Translations under genes and position numbers: made by a program
Part shown: positions 8,982 through 18,355 of the stretch, piece by piece
How positions within the stretch are numbered: the first letter of the stretch is position 1
How the letters are laid out: the number at the start of each line of letters is the position of its first letter
The notes under the pieces: model-generated
The model's input: only the letters and a program-made list of their open reading frames with translations
What the model was told of the DNA's origin: nothing
Databases searched by the model: none
Assembly (NCBI GenBank): GCA_958439195.1
Contig: OY288167.1
Location: 1-64,000, forward strand
Reading direction: 5' to 3'
Source: an uncultured Paracoccaceae bacterium
Lineage (GTDB): Bacteria; Pseudomonadota; Alphaproteobacteria; Rhodobacterales; Rhodobacteraceae
Length of the DNA stretch: 64,000 bases

Positions 8982-10502
8982 TCAGTTCCCCTCTGTCGTG
9001 TTGGGTGGCAACTGGTTGGCCGTGATATAGGCGTCGGGGGCGTGCAGGGCGGCGGCAGTGACCTCTAGCCAGCCCATGATCGGGCCTGCAAAGACCGTCA
9101 GCCCCACCAGACCGGCAAGCAGGCCGCCGATGGCGACAAAGGCCAAAGGCTCGGCGCTGTGGTGGGGGTCGGCGGGTTCACCCACAGCGTGGGATTTCCA
9201 GAACAGGACGGAACCCGCGCGGCCAAAGCCCAGCACCATGAAGAAGGAGGAGACAAGGATCACGGTCCAGATCAGGGCTGCGTTGTCGCGCAGGGCATCC
9301 ATCACCAGAAGTTTGCCGATAAAGCCCGACAGGGGCGGCATCCCGGCCAGCGCGATGGCATTGGCAAAGAACAGCCCGGCGATAAGGCCCTGTTGTGCAA
9401 AACGGGGTTGGGCGGTCAGCAGGCCATTGCCGCGCCGGTCGGTCACCAGATCGGCAATCAGGAAGATCGCCGCTGCCGCCAGCGTGGAGTGCATCATGTA
9501 ATACAGCGCCGCCGCCGTGGCCTGCGGGGTAAAGGCGGAAAAGGCGATGAATATGGTTCCCATCGACGCGATCCCAGCAAAGGCCGCCAGACGGGGCAGG
9601 GTGGTGGCCCCAAGGATGCCGATGGCCCCCACCGCCAGCGTGATCAGCGCGGCAGGCAGCATCAGGTCGGCCACCATGCTGCCGATGGCAGCGGTTTCCG
9701 GTGGGAAGATCAGGGTCGTGGTGCGCAGGATGGCATAGGCACCCACCTTCGTCATGATGGCAAACAGCGCCGCCACCGGACCCGGAGCATTGGCATAGGT
9801 GCCGGGCAGCCAGAATTGCAGCGGCACCAGCGCGCCCTTGATGGCAAAGACCGCCAGCATCAGGATGGCCGCCGCACGGATCAAGCCCGCATCGCCTTCG
9901 GGCAGGGCCGCGACCTTGATCGCCAGGTCCGCCATGTTCAGCGTGCCGGTCACGCCATAGACCGTGGCCAACGCGAACAGGAACAGGGTGGAGGCGACAA
10001 GGTTGAAGGCGATATATTGCACGCCTGCGCGCAGCCTGTCCTTGCCCGCGCCGTGGATCATCAGGCCATAAGAGGCGATCAGCAGCACTTCGAAGAACAC
10101 GAACAGGTTGAAGGCGTCGCCGGTCAGGAAGGCGCCGTTGATGCCCATGAGTTGAAACAGGAAGAGCGCGTGGAAATGCCGGCCGCGGACATCCCAATCG
10201 GTGGCGATCACGTAAAGCTGCACGGCCAGCGCCAAGAGCGCCGTCAGCACCAGCATCAGCGCCGACAACCGGTCCAGCACCAGCACAATACCAAAGGGCG
10301 CGGGCCAGTTGCCCAAGCGATACACCTCGGCCGGGGTGGTGGTGGACGACCACATCAGCGCGCCTGCGACGGCCAGCAGGGCCAGCGTCCCCGCCAGCGC
10401 AAAGACGCGCTGCAAGGTCAGGTCATAGCGCATCGTCAGGATGATCAGCGGCGCAAGGATCGCCGGAAGTGCGACGGGAACGATGATCCAGTGATGCATC
10501 AT
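8982..10502 (-). CDS. mnhD: Mrp/Pha cation:proton antiporter subunit D
   Basis: A 506-residue polytopic protein with about 14 hydrophobic segments, homologous to the antiporter-like subunits NuoM/NuoN of complex I. The core proton-channel block is visible, including LIAFNLVASTLFL and the FAIKGALVPLQFWLPGTYANAPGPVAALFA-type region with its conserved lysine, proline and charged residues. Length is normal for MrpD. It overlaps mnhC by four bases. In the complex it is one of two subunits bearing a proton or cation path. Confidence 0.94.
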   Translation of the reverse strand: MMHHWIIVPVALPAILAPLIILTMRYDLTLQRVFALAGTLALLAVAGALMWSSTTTPAEVYRLGNWPAPFGIVLVLDRLSALMLVLTALLALAVQLYVIATDWDVRGRHFHALFLFQLMGINGAFLTGDAFNLFVFFEVLLIASYGLMIHGAGKDRLRAGVQYIAFNLVASTLFLFALATVYGVTGTLNMADLAIKVAALPEGDAGLIRAAAILMLAVFAIKGALVPLQFWLPGTYANAPGPVAALFAIMTKVGAYAILRTTTLIFPPETAAIGSMVADLMLPAALITLAVGAIGILGATTLPRLAAFAGIASMGTIFIAFSAFTPQATAAALYYMMHSTLAAAAIFLIADLVTDRRGNGLLTAQPRFAQQGLIAGLFFANAIALAGMPPLSGFIGKLLVMDALRDNAALIWTVILVSSFFMVLGFGRAGSVLFWKSHAVGEPADPHHSAEPLAFVAIGGLLAGLVGLTVFAGPIMGWLEVTAAALHAPDAYITANQLPPNTTEGN

Positions 10503-10837
10503 TTGCCCGTCTCCTCGTCGTCCATATCCACCTTGTCATGGCCTGCTTCCAGCCATGACCCCAGCGCCATCAGCACGATCACCGCCGTCATCCCGAAGGA
10601 AATCACGATGGCCGTCAGGACCAACGCCTGTGGCAGCGGGTCGGTATAGCCTGCCGCATCCTTGGCGATGATGGCCGGCAGGCCGGGCACGATGCGACCA
10701 GCGGCAAAGATGAAGACGTTGACGGCATAGGACAGCAGCGTCAGCCCGATGATGACCGGAAATGTGCGCTGCCGCAGCATCAGGTAAATGCCCGATGCGG
10801 TGAGGGTGCCGATGGCGATGGCGATCAGGGCCTCCAT
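10499..10837 (-). CDS. mnhC: Mrp/Pha cation:proton antiporter subunit C
   Basis: A 112-residue three-helix protein homologous to complex I subunit NuoK. Family features include an N-terminal helix rich in isoleucine and alanine (LIAIAIGTLTASGIYLML), the LLSYAVNVFIFAAG segment, and the DPLPQALVLTAIVISFG stretch, which is close to the NuoK/MrpC consensus. It starts one base after the mnhAB stop and overlaps mnhD by four bases. Confidence 0.94.
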   Translation of the reverse strand: MEALIAIAIGTLTASGIYLMLRQRTFPVIIGLTLLSYAVNVFIFAAGRIVPGLPAIIAKDAAGYTDPLPQALVLTAIVISFGMTAVIVLMALGSWLEAGHDKVDMDDEETGK

Positions 10838-10838
10838 G

Positions 10839-13679
10839 TCAATTCCCTCCTTCCGGGCGGTCGACCGAATAGGGATCGGCGCTAACCGTTTCCCCGGCGC
10901 GGCGGGCCAGACGGCTGAGGGAGTTCAGGGCCAGAAGCACCGCCCCCAGCACACAGAGGAACACCCCCAGATCGAAGATTGCGGCAGTGGCAAGCTCAAA
11001 CTCCTCAAGCGGCCAGATGTTCACGTAAGTGTAGCTGGACGACAGGAAGGGCGCGCCGAACAGCCACGACCCAACCCCGGCCCCGGCCGCGACCAGAACG
11101 CCCGCCGCGATCAGCGCGTGATATTCGATGCGCTGCCGCGCCTCGGTCCAGGCCAGGCCCGATGCCATGTATTGCATCACCGTGGCGATGGCGACGACCA
11201 ACCCCGCCACGAAACCGCCGCCCGGCAGGTTGTGGCCGCGCAGGAAGATGAAGACGCCGATCATCACCGCCACCGGCAGGATGAAGCGGGTGGCCATCAC
11301 CATCAGCAATGGGTGGCGGTCGCCCGCCTGCGTGGAAGCGGTGTTCATGGCGCGCAGCCGGTCGCTGGCTGTGCCGGGCATCAGCAGCGCCTCGACCAGT
11401 GCAAAGATCAGCAGGGCGGCGATGCCAAGGACGATGATTTCGCCGAAGGTGTCGTAGCCGCGGAAATCCACGATGATGGTGTTCACCGCATTCGTCCCGC
11501 CCGCGCCGGGTTTGGATTGCGCCAAGTGGAAGGCCGAGATGGATGGAAAGGCGAAGTCGCGGGTCATGATGGCATAGGCCAGCCCGCCGATGCCTGCGCC
11601 TGCCGCGATGGCGACAAGCGCATCTCGGCCCCGGCGCAGGACGCTGCTTTCGCGCGGCGTTTCCTTGGGCAGAAAGTTCAAGGCAAGAAGCATGAAGACC
11701 ACCGTCACCACCTCGACCGTGATTTGCGTCAGGGCAAGGTCGGGCGCGGACAGCCAGGCAAAGCCAAGCGATATGATCAGCCCGATGATCCCGATAAGGA
11801 TAAGCGACATCAGGCGGTTTCTGTGCGTCAGCACCACGCCCAGCGCGGCCACCATCAACAGGCCCCAGGCAACGACCGCAACGGGATTGATGGGCAACAT
11901 CGCCCGTGTGCCGGCGGCATAGGCCCCGGTTGAGAAGGCCCAAAGTGCGGTTGCGGTGATGGTAACAAAGCCGATGGCAACAGCGCGGGTCAGCGACCCG
12001 TTGTGCAGCGCCTGCGTGACGCTGCGCGACAGGGCGGCGAGGGGTTCGATGATCGCGTCGAAGATCGCCTTTGCCTCTGGCTTTGGGGTGGCGTCCCACA
12101 GCGCGCGCAGCGGGCTGAAGGCGCCCAGCAGCGCCAGGCCGCCACCCACCGCCGCCAGCGACATCCACAGCGCGGGGGAGTAAAGGCCGTGCCAATGCTT
12201 GATCTCAACCTCCGCAGGCACGCCGATCACGGCGCTGGCCGCGACATCCACCAGCCATGCGGCGCTGGTCATCGGGATCAGGCCGATCACGATGACGAGC
12301 AAGGCCAGAAAGGCGGGGGCCGCCCATAGGCCAAAGCCGGGATCGTGCGGGGTGTGGGGGTAATCATCGCGCTTTGGGCCAAGGAAGGCGTGGGACAGGA
12401 AGCGGAAACTGTAGGCTACTGAGAACAGCGCCCCTGCTGTGGCCAGAAGCGGCAAGAGCCATGCCGGGCCAAGCGCGGTATGCGCGGCCTCTTCCAGCAT
12501 CATCTCTTTCGACAGAAAGCCGTTGAAGGGCGGGATGCCCGCCATCGACAGGCTGGCGATGCCCGCGATGGTGAAGGTGACGGGCATGAGGTGGCGCAGG
12601 CCGCCCAGGCGTTTCAGGTCGCGGGTATGCGTCTCGTGGTCCACGATCCCGGCGGTCATGAAAAGCGCGGCCTTGAAGGTGGCGTGGTTGATGATGTGGA
12701 ACACCGCCACAGTTGCGGCCTTGGCGGTGCCCATGCCCAAGAGCATGGTGATCAGTCCAAGATGGCTGACGGTGGAAAAGGCCAAGAGCGCCTTCAGGTC
12801 ATCCTTGAAGAAGGCGATCTTGGCGCCGAGAACCATGGTGATGAGGCCCGCCGAAGTGACGATCCAGAACCATTCCGGCGTGCCCGCCAGCACCGGCCAA
12901 AGCCGCGCCATCAGGAAGATGCCTGCCTTCACCATTGTGGCCGAATGCAGATAGGCCGAAACCGGCGTGGGGGCGGCCATGGCGTGGGGAAGCCAGAAAT
13001 GAAACGGGAATTGCGCGGATTTGGTGAAACAGCCCAAAAGGATCAGGATAAGTGCGGGAAGATACCAGTCTGACCCTTGGATCACCTCTTTCTGCGTCAG
13101 GATCACCGACAGGTCATAGCTGCCCGCGATACCGCCCAGGATCAGCATACCCCCGATCAGCGCCAGCCCGCCGCCGCCCGTAACGGCCAAGGCCATGCGC
13201 GCGCCCTGCCGCCCTTCGGGCAGGTGTTTCCAATAGCCGATCAGCAGGAAGGACGACAGCGAGGTCAGTTCCCAGAAGATCAGCAAAAGCAGGATGTTGT
13301 CCGACAACACGATGCCGACCATCGCGCCCTGGAACAGCATGAGGTAGGTGTAGAACACCCCCATAGGATCGTTCTTTGACAGATAGAACCGGGCATAAAG
13401 GATGATCAGCAGGCCGATCCCCAGGATCAGGCCCGCGAACAGCAGACCCAACCCGTCCAGCATGAAATTCGCGTTCAGGCCCAGCGATGGCAACCATTCG
13501 ATGCGGGTTTGAACCACCTCGCCCCGCAGCACGGCGGGGGCCTGCATTGCCAGCAGGACAAGGGCCAGAAGCGTGACCGATCCTGTCACCGAGGCGCAGG
13601 CATTGCGCCCGGCGCGGATCATCAGGCCCGGCAACAAGGCGCCAAGGAACGGGAGGGCGGCAATCAGCGCAAGGGTCAT
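10839..13679 (-). CDS. mnhA: Fused Mrp/Pha antiporter subunits A and B
   Basis: First gene of the operon: a 946-residue fusion of MrpA (about residues 1-790) and MrpB (about 800-940). The MrpA part carries the complex I NuoL-like core (LSSFLLIGYWKHLPEGRQGARMAL and FPFHFWLPHAMAAPTPVSAYLHSATMVKAG regions) and the extra C-terminal helices special to MrpA. The B part starts near the RHPLLMVMATRFILPVAVMIG segment and includes the LRGHNLPGGGFVAGL signature. The same fused arrangement (PhaAB) is known in Sinorhizobium, where it supports K+ efflux and alkaline pH adaptation. The ion specificity here cannot be told from sequence. Confidence 0.94.
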   Translation of the reverse strand: MTLALIAALPFLGALLPGLMIRAGRNACASVTGSVTLLALVLLAMQAPAVLRGEVVQTRIEWLPSLGLNANFMLDGLGLLFAGLILGIGLLIILYARFYLSKNDPMGVFYTYLMLFQGAMVGIVLSDNILLLLIFWELTSLSSFLLIGYWKHLPEGRQGARMALAVTGGGGLALIGGMLILGGIAGSYDLSVILTQKEVIQGSDWYLPALILILLGCFTKSAQFPFHFWLPHAMAAPTPVSAYLHSATMVKAGIFLMARLWPVLAGTPEWFWIVTSAGLITMVLGAKIAFFKDDLKALLAFSTVSHLGLITMLLGMGTAKAATVAVFHIINHATFKAALFMTAGIVDHETHTRDLKRLGGLRHLMPVTFTIAGIASLSMAGIPPFNGFLSKEMMLEEAAHTALGPAWLLPLLATAGALFSVAYSFRFLSHAFLGPKRDDYPHTPHDPGFGLWAAPAFLALLVIVIGLIPMTSAAWLVDVAASAVIGVPAEVEIKHWHGLYSPALWMSLAAVGGGLALLGAFSPLRALWDATPKPEAKAIFDAIIEPLAALSRSVTQALHNGSLTRAVAIGFVTITATALWAFSTGAYAAGTRAMLPINPVAVVAWGLLMVAALGVVLTHRNRLMSLILIGIIGLIISLGFAWLSAPDLALTQITVEVVTVVFMLLALNFLPKETPRESSVLRRGRDALVAIAAGAGIGGLAYAIMTRDFAFPSISAFHLAQSKPGAGGTNAVNTIIVDFRGYDTFGEIIVLGIAALLIFALVEALLMPGTASDRLRAMNTASTQAGDRHPLLMVMATRFILPVAVMIGVFIFLRGHNLPGGGFVAGLVVAIATVMQYMASGLAWTEARQRIEYHALIAAGVLVAAGAGVGSWLFGAPFLSSSYTYVNIWPLEEFELATAAIFDLGVFLCVLGAVLLALNSLSRLARRAGETVSADPYSVDRPEGGN

Positions 13680-13868
13680 AAGAAACGGTCACTCCCTGTG
13701 CGCCTTGGATGACGCATGCTCCTTTTCGACAGAAGCCGCGCAAAGATTAGGCCATCCCCGACCGCGGCACCCCCCATCTGGGCAAAATGTTCGATCAGAT
13801 CAAGACGCTGTTGCCGCAAAAGCGCAGGTTTGGGGCCGGTTTTCTGCAAGGCAGCAATCTGCGGCGGT

Positions 13869-15089
13869 CTAACCTTGCGGGGCGGTGGGGTCGATCAGGT
13901 AGCGCTGGGCCAGCGGGATGGCTGCGGCCCCCAAGGCCCGCGCCTCGGCCCCGACGGTGCCTTCGCGCACTTGCGGCGGTTCCACCCCCGACAGGTCCAG
14001 CCGGTTCAGTGCGGCATGGGTGCGGCGAGTGAGTTCGGCACGAACGTCCACCGGCATCCAGCCGTCGATCATCACGGCTTCCAGTTCCACCAAGGCGGCG
14101 GCGGACAGGGTGGCGTAGGCCAGCCCTTCGGCGGCGTGCTGGATCCAGTCATCCAGAATGGCGGGGGACACGCGCCATTCCAGGTGCTGTTCCCACAGGT
14201 GATCGGCGCTTTCGCCCGCCGCTTCCATCCGTTCGGCAAGGCGCGACATGGAGGCCACGTCGAACAGGCGTTGCAATGTGCCATCCGGGCCGGGCACCGG
14301 CATGGGCCCGACGCCACCTGCATTGCCGGTGCGTCCGGTGAACAACTGCCCGTTCAGCACCAGCCCGCCACCGATGAAGGTGCCGAAGTAGAAGTATAGG
14401 AAATCTTTTGGCTTTTCGCCCGTGCCGAACACCAGTTCCGCGCCACAGGCGGCGGTGGCGTCGTTCTGCACATGCACCGGCATTCCGGCGATGCGTGAGA
14501 TTTCGGCCATGATGTCGCGGTTGCGCCAACTGTCCATCTCGGCCTGCGGCGCGCCGAGGTAATGCACCCAGTTCCACAATTGAAACGGCATGGCGATGCC
14601 CATGCCGCCCACCCGTCCACGCTGTTGGCCGGGAAGGCGGTCCAGCACGGCGGGCAATGCCTCGGTCACGAAGGCCACCACGATATCGGGGGTCGGATAG
14701 CGATAGACCCGCCGACGCGTGGCACGGACGCGGCCCAGGAAATCCACCAGCATCAGGTCGGCAGACCGCCGCCCGATCTTTAGCCCCAGAAAGAAAGCGC
14801 CTTCCGCATCCAGTGACATTGGAACCGAAGGCTGGCCGATGCGGCCGCGGATCGGTTCGCCCCGCAGCAGAAGGCCGTCCTGTTCCAGACTGCGCATGAT
14901 GACCGACACGGTCTGCACCGACAGGCCGGTGATGCGGGCCAGATCGGATTTGGCCAGCGCCCCCTGCTGGCGCAGGATCGACAGCACGAGCCGTTCGTTG
15001 TGGGCGCGCATGCCAGACTGGTTCGACCCCCGGAAGCCAGCAGCTTCGGGGGCGGAACGATCCGGCATCGTTTCGGCCAATGGTCGCAC
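13869..15089 (-). CDS. ROK-family transcriptional regulator, FrcR-like
   Basis: A 406-residue regulator with an N-terminal winged helix-turn-helix (about residues 28-78: VLSILRQQGALAKSDLARITGLSVQTVSVIM) and a C-terminal ROK sugar-kinase-like domain. A GTG start at 15089 has GGAGG about four bases upstream. It is divergent from the frcBCA-type sugar transporter, as FrcR is from the fructose transporter genes of Sinorhizobium, so it probably represses or activates that operon in response to the sugar. The cysteine-rich zinc motif (CxCGxxGCxE) usual in ROK proteins is absent; the equivalent stretch reads RTGNAGGVGPMPVPGPDGTL. Kinase activity is therefore doubtful. Confidence 0.88.
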   Translation of the reverse strand: MRPLAETMPDRSAPEAAGFRGSNQSGMRAHNERLVLSILRQQGALAKSDLARITGLSVQTVSVIMRSLEQDGLLLRGEPIRGRIGQPSVPMSLDAEGAFFLGLKIGRRSADLMLVDFLGRVRATRRRVYRYPTPDIVVAFVTEALPAVLDRLPGQQRGRVGGMGIAMPFQLWNWVHYLGAPQAEMDSWRNRDIMAEISRIAGMPVHVQNDATAACGAELVFGTGEKPKDFLYFYFGTFIGGGLVLNGQLFTGRTGNAGGVGPMPVPGPDGTLQRLFDVASMSRLAERMEAAGESADHLWEQHLEWRVSPAILDDWIQHAAEGLAYATLSAAALVELEAVMIDGWMPVDVRAELTRRTHAALNRLDLSGVEPPQVREGTVGAEARALGAAAIPLAQRYLIDPTAPQG

Positions 15090-15156
15090 GTCTCCTCCCG
15101 CTTCCGGCTGTTTGCCCGGTTTTGAGGCGAGGATGCGCGGGAAATCGGCGGGCTGT

Positions 15157-15191
15157 CAATAATAATTCAGAGTGATTTAATTAACTTGACG
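15157..15191. promoter_or_regulatory. AT-rich dyad between ROK gene and frcB, candidate operator
   Basis: A sharply AT-rich stretch in otherwise GC-rich DNA. It contains an imperfect dyad, TAATAATTCA-GAG-TGATTTAATTA, centred near 15170 and followed at 15186 by TTGACG, a plausible -35 hexamer for the rightward frcB promoter; no convincing -10 is seen. ROK repressors such as NagC and Mlc bind AT-rich palindromes of this kind, so binding by the divergent regulator is a reasonable inference. Confidence 0.5.
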
Positions 15192-15294
15192 CAGCGGCGG
15201 GAATCGGTTTTCTTGTCCGTCGTCGCAAGGGGAAGACTCTCCACGGCATATCACATGAGGGGCGCACCCCCTGATTTTCTTGGGAGGAAAATCA

Positions 15295-16317
15295 ATGAAA
15301 TTCAAAGCAAAGGCCCTTGCTGGGGCTGCGACGCTTGCGTTGCTTTCGGCGGCTCCGGCCCTGGCGCAGGACGTTTCGGCCTGCTTGATCACCAAGACCG
15401 ATACCAACCCCTTCTTCGTGAAGATGAAGGAAGGTGCCGAAGCGAAGGCTGCCGAACTGGGCGTTTCGCTGAAGTCCTATGCCGGTAAGGTTGATGGCGA
15501 CCATGACAGCCAGGTTGCGGCTATCGAAAGCTGCATCGCCGATGGGGCAAAGGGTATTCTTATCGCAGCGTCGGACACCAAGGCCATCGTCGATTCGGTG
15601 AAAAAGGCGCAAGAGGCCGGGATGGTCGTGATCGCGTTGGACACCCCGCTTGACCCGGCAGATGCCGCCGACGCGACCTTTGCCACCGACAACCTGGAAG
15701 CTGGCAAGCTGATTGGCGCATGGGCCGCAGCGACGCTGGGGGCCGAGGCCGCCAATGCCAAGATCGGCTTTCTTAACCTGACCCCGTCAGAGCCGACCGT
15801 GGATGTGCTGCGCAACCAGGGCTTCATGATGGGCTTCGGCATCGACGTGAAAGACCCCAACGACATCGGCGACGAAGATGATCCGCGGATCGTTGGCCAT
15901 GACGTGACCAACGGGAATGAAGAAGGTGGCCGCAAGGCGATGGAAAACCTGCTTCAGCGTGACCCGGACATCAACGTGATCCACACGATCAACGAACCCG
16001 CAGCCGTGGGCGCCTATCAGGCGCTGAAGGCGCTGGGCAAGGAAAACGACGTACTGATCGTGTCGGTTGACGGCGGTTGCCCCGGCGTGGCTTCGGTCAA
16101 GGAAGGCGTGATCGGTGCGACCTCGCAGCAGTATCCGCTGATGATGGCGGCGCTGGGCGTCGAGGCGATCAAGAACTGGGCCGACAATGGCGTGAAGCCG
16201 GAGCCGACACCGGGCAAGGCGTTCTTTGACACGGGCGTGGCGCTGATCACCGACAAGCCCGCCGAAGGCGTGACGTCGATCGACACCACCAAGGGCACGG
16301 AGCTGTGCTGGGGCTGA
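15295..16317 (+). CDS. frcB: Sugar ABC transporter substrate-binding protein, FrcB-like
   Basis: A 340-residue periplasmic binding protein of the ribose/fructose-binding (Peripla_BP_4) class. A clear signal peptide occupies residues 1-24 (MKFKAKALAG...APALAQ), and the mature part begins with the sugar-binding strand ACLITKTDTNPFFVKMKEG. Later segments (GILIAASDTKAIVDSVKKA, NEPAAVGAYQALKALG, IVSVDGGCPGV) match FrcB of Sinorhizobium, which binds fructose, mannose and ribose. The ATG at 15295 follows GGGAGGAAAA, which is why the short upstream extension was rejected. It is the first gene of frcBCA; the symbol rests on similarity and context, and the true ligand is unproven. Confidence 0.88.
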   Translation: MKFKAKALAGAATLALLSAAPALAQDVSACLITKTDTNPFFVKMKEGAEAKAAELGVSLKSYAGKVDGDHDSQVAAIESCIADGAKGILIAASDTKAIVDSVKKAQEAGMVVIALDTPLDPADAADATFATDNLEAGKLIGAWAAATLGAEAANAKIGFLNLTPSEPTVDVLRNQGFMMGFGIDVKDPNDIGDEDDPRIVGHDVTNGNEEGGRKAMENLLQRDPDINVIHTINEPAAVGAYQALKALGKENDVLIVSVDGGCPGVASVKEGVIGATSQQYPLMMAALGVEAIKNWADNGVKPEPTPGKAFFDTGVALITDKPAEGVTSIDTTKGTELCWG

Positions 16318-16373
16318 TGTGATGCTTGCGCGGTGGGCGACCGCCGCGCATGATCCCGGACAGGGGGAAACAG

Positions 16374-16400
16374 GGGCGGCCTTCGACCAAGGCCGCCCTT
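16374..16400 (+). other. Intercistronic hairpin between frcB and frcC
   Basis: A perfect 10-bp GC-rich stem pairs 16374-16383 with 16389-16398 (loop CGACC), followed by only two T residues. Strong hairpins after the binding-protein gene of ABC operons usually stabilise the upstream mRNA segment or partly terminate, giving more binding protein than membrane components. A second GC-rich inverted repeat lies just upstream at about 16328-16349. Confidence 0.65.
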
Positions 16401-16453
16401 CGTCTAAGCAGCGCGCCGTGCGGTCGCGGGACGTGCAATCAAGGGGGAAGTAG

Positions 16454-17515
16454 ATGAGCCAGCCACAGGAATTCGAAAAGGTTCTTGATAAAAGCGCGGC
16501 CACAGTCGCGCATTTCGAAGAACCGACCAGCGGTCTGCGAAAGTTGCAGCATTTCCTGCATTCCAATCCTGCCGCTGTGCCGATGATCGTCTTGGTGGCG
16601 CTGATCATCTTTTTCGGCTTTGCGCGGGGCGAACGGTTTTTCTCGACGTCCACGCTGACGCTGATCATGCAGCAGGTGGCCGTGGTGGGGATTCTGGCCT
16701 CGGCACAGACGCTTGTGGTGCTGACGGCGGGGATCGACCTGTCGATCGGTGTGTTGATGGTGTTTGCCTTTGTCATCATGGGCAACTTTGTGCTGGCTTA
16801 TGAAATGCCTGCGATGGTGGCCATTCTGGCCGGGTTCCTGATTGCGGGTGGGGGCGGGGCGCTGAACGGCTATCTGGTGTCGCGCCTGAAGCTGCCGCCG
16901 TTCATCGTGACGCTGGGCACCTGGAACATCATCATGGCGATCTGTCTGATCTATTCAGAGAACGCCACGTTACGAGAGGCGGACCTGACCGCCATGACCC
17001 CCTGGCTGCACATCTTCGGTATCAGCTTCAAACTGGGCGGGGCGGTGATCACGCTGGGCGTGGTGGCGATGATCGTGCTGTATATCGCGCTGTGGTACAT
17101 GCTGAATTACACCGCCTTTGGACGGCATATTTATGCCGTGGGCGATGACGCGGATTCCGCCGATCTTGCCGGTATTCGCACCAAGAACGTGCTGTTGAAA
17201 ACCTATACGCTGGCCGGTCTGATCGCGGGCCTTGCGGCCTGGGTGTCGATTGGGCGGAACGGGTCAATCTCTCCCTCTACGGTTGTTACCGATTACAATC
17301 TTCAGGCCATCACGGCGGCGGTGATCGGGGGGATTTCGCTGTTCGGCGGGCGTGGGTCGATCCTGGGCGTGCTGTTCGGGACGCTGATCGTGGGCGTGAT
17401 GAGCATGGGGTTGAACATGCTGGGGGCCGATCCGCAATGGAAGGTGCTGCTGACGGGTATCCTGATCATCGGCGCTGTCGCCATTGACCAGTGGATCCGC
17501 AAGGTTTCGGGCTGA
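16454..17515 (+). CDS. frcC: Sugar ABC transporter permease, FrcC-like
   Basis: A 353-residue inner-membrane permease of the RbsC/FrcC type with about ten hydrophobic segments after a soluble N-terminus of about 45 residues. The family segment TAGIDLSIGVLMVFA and the EAA-like region around SADLAGIRTKNVLLKTYTLAG are visible. The ATG follows AAGGGGGAAG. It is downstream of frcB and 14 bases before frcA, forming the translocation pore of the same importer. Confidence 0.9.
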   Translation: MSQPQEFEKVLDKSAATVAHFEEPTSGLRKLQHFLHSNPAAVPMIVLVALIIFFGFARGERFFSTSTLTLIMQQVAVVGILASAQTLVVLTAGIDLSIGVLMVFAFVIMGNFVLAYEMPAMVAILAGFLIAGGGGALNGYLVSRLKLPPFIVTLGTWNIIMAICLIYSENATLREADLTAMTPWLHIFGISFKLGGAVITLGVVAMIVLYIALWYMLNYTAFGRHIYAVGDDADSADLAGIRTKNVLLKTYTLAGLIAGLAAWVSIGRNGSISPSTVVTDYNLQAITAAVIGGISLFGGRGSILGVLFGTLIVGVMSMGLNMLGADPQWKVLLTGILIIGAVAIDQWIRKVSG

Positions 17516-17529
17516 GGGAGGGAAAAGAC

Positions 17530-18303
17530 ATGGCAAACCCCATTCTGACGGCGCGCGGATTGACCAAACGCTATGGTCGGGTGACCGCGCTGGATAACTG
17601 CGACTTTGACCTTTACCCCGGCGAAGTGCTGGCCGTGATCGGAGATAACGGCGCGGGCAAATCCACGTTGATCAAGGCGCTTTGCGGGGCTGTTGTCCCC
17701 GATGAGGGCGAGATCGTGCTGGAGGGCCAGCCGGTGCATTTCACCAACCCGATGCAGGCCCGCAATGCCGGGATCGAGACGGTGTATCAGAACCTTGCGC
17801 TTTCACCGGCGCTTTCCATCGCCGACAACATGTTCATGGGGCGCGAAATCCGCAAACCCGGCGTGATGGGATCGGTGTTCCGCATGCTGGATCGTGGCGC
17901 GATGGAAAAGATGGCACGCGACAAGCTGACGGAACTGGGCCTGATGACGATCCAGAACATCGGGCAGGCGGTGGAAACGCTGTCGGGCGGGCAGCGGCAA
18001 GGTGTGGCCGTGGCGCGGGCTGCGGCCTTCGGGTCCAAGGTTGTGATCATGGATGAACCCACCGCCGCGCTGGGGGTGAAGGAAAGCCGACGGGTGCTGG
18101 AACTGATCCAGGACGTGAAAAAGCGCGGACTGCCGATCATCCTGATCAGCCACAACATGCCGCATGTGTTCGAGGTGGCGGACCGGATCCACATCCACCG
18201 CCTGGGCAAGCGGCTGTGCGTGATCGACCCCAAGGAATACACGATGTCGGATGCCGTGGCCTTCATGACCGGGGCCAAGGTGCCGGATCACGTGATCGCC
18301 TGA
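17530..18303 (+). CDS. frcA: Sugar ABC transporter ATP-binding protein, FrcA-like
   Basis: A 257-residue ATPase with Walker A GDNGAGKST, signature motif LSGGQRQGVAVARA and Walker B VVIMDEPTAALG. It is the single-cassette type (about 260 residues), unlike the double-cassette RbsA, which agrees with FrcA. The ATG at 17530 follows GGGAGGGAAAAG. It is the last gene of the operon and is followed by a strong intrinsic terminator. No sugar kinase (FrcK) follows, unlike the Sinorhizobium locus. Confidence 0.91.
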   Translation: MANPILTARGLTKRYGRVTALDNCDFDLYPGEVLAVIGDNGAGKSTLIKALCGAVVPDEGEIVLEGQPVHFTNPMQARNAGIETVYQNLALSPALSIADNMFMGREIRKPGVMGSVFRMLDRGAMEKMARDKLTELGLMTIQNIGQAVETLSGGQRQGVAVARAAAFGSKVVIMDEPTAALGVKESRRVLELIQDVKKRGLPIILISHNMPHVFEVADRIHIHRLGKRLCVIDPKEYTMSDAVAFMTGAKVPDHVIA

Positions 18304-18331
18304 CCTTTGGCAACACAGGTTTGGGGTGTCA

Positions 18332-18355
18332 GGGGGGGCGGTTGCCCCCCCTTTT
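18332..18355 (+). terminator. Rho-independent terminator after frcA
   Basis: A seven-base run of G (18332-18338) pairs perfectly with seven C (18345-18351) across loop CGGTTG, followed by TTTT. It lies 28 bases after the frcA stop codon and closes the sugar-transport operon. Confidence 0.85.
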
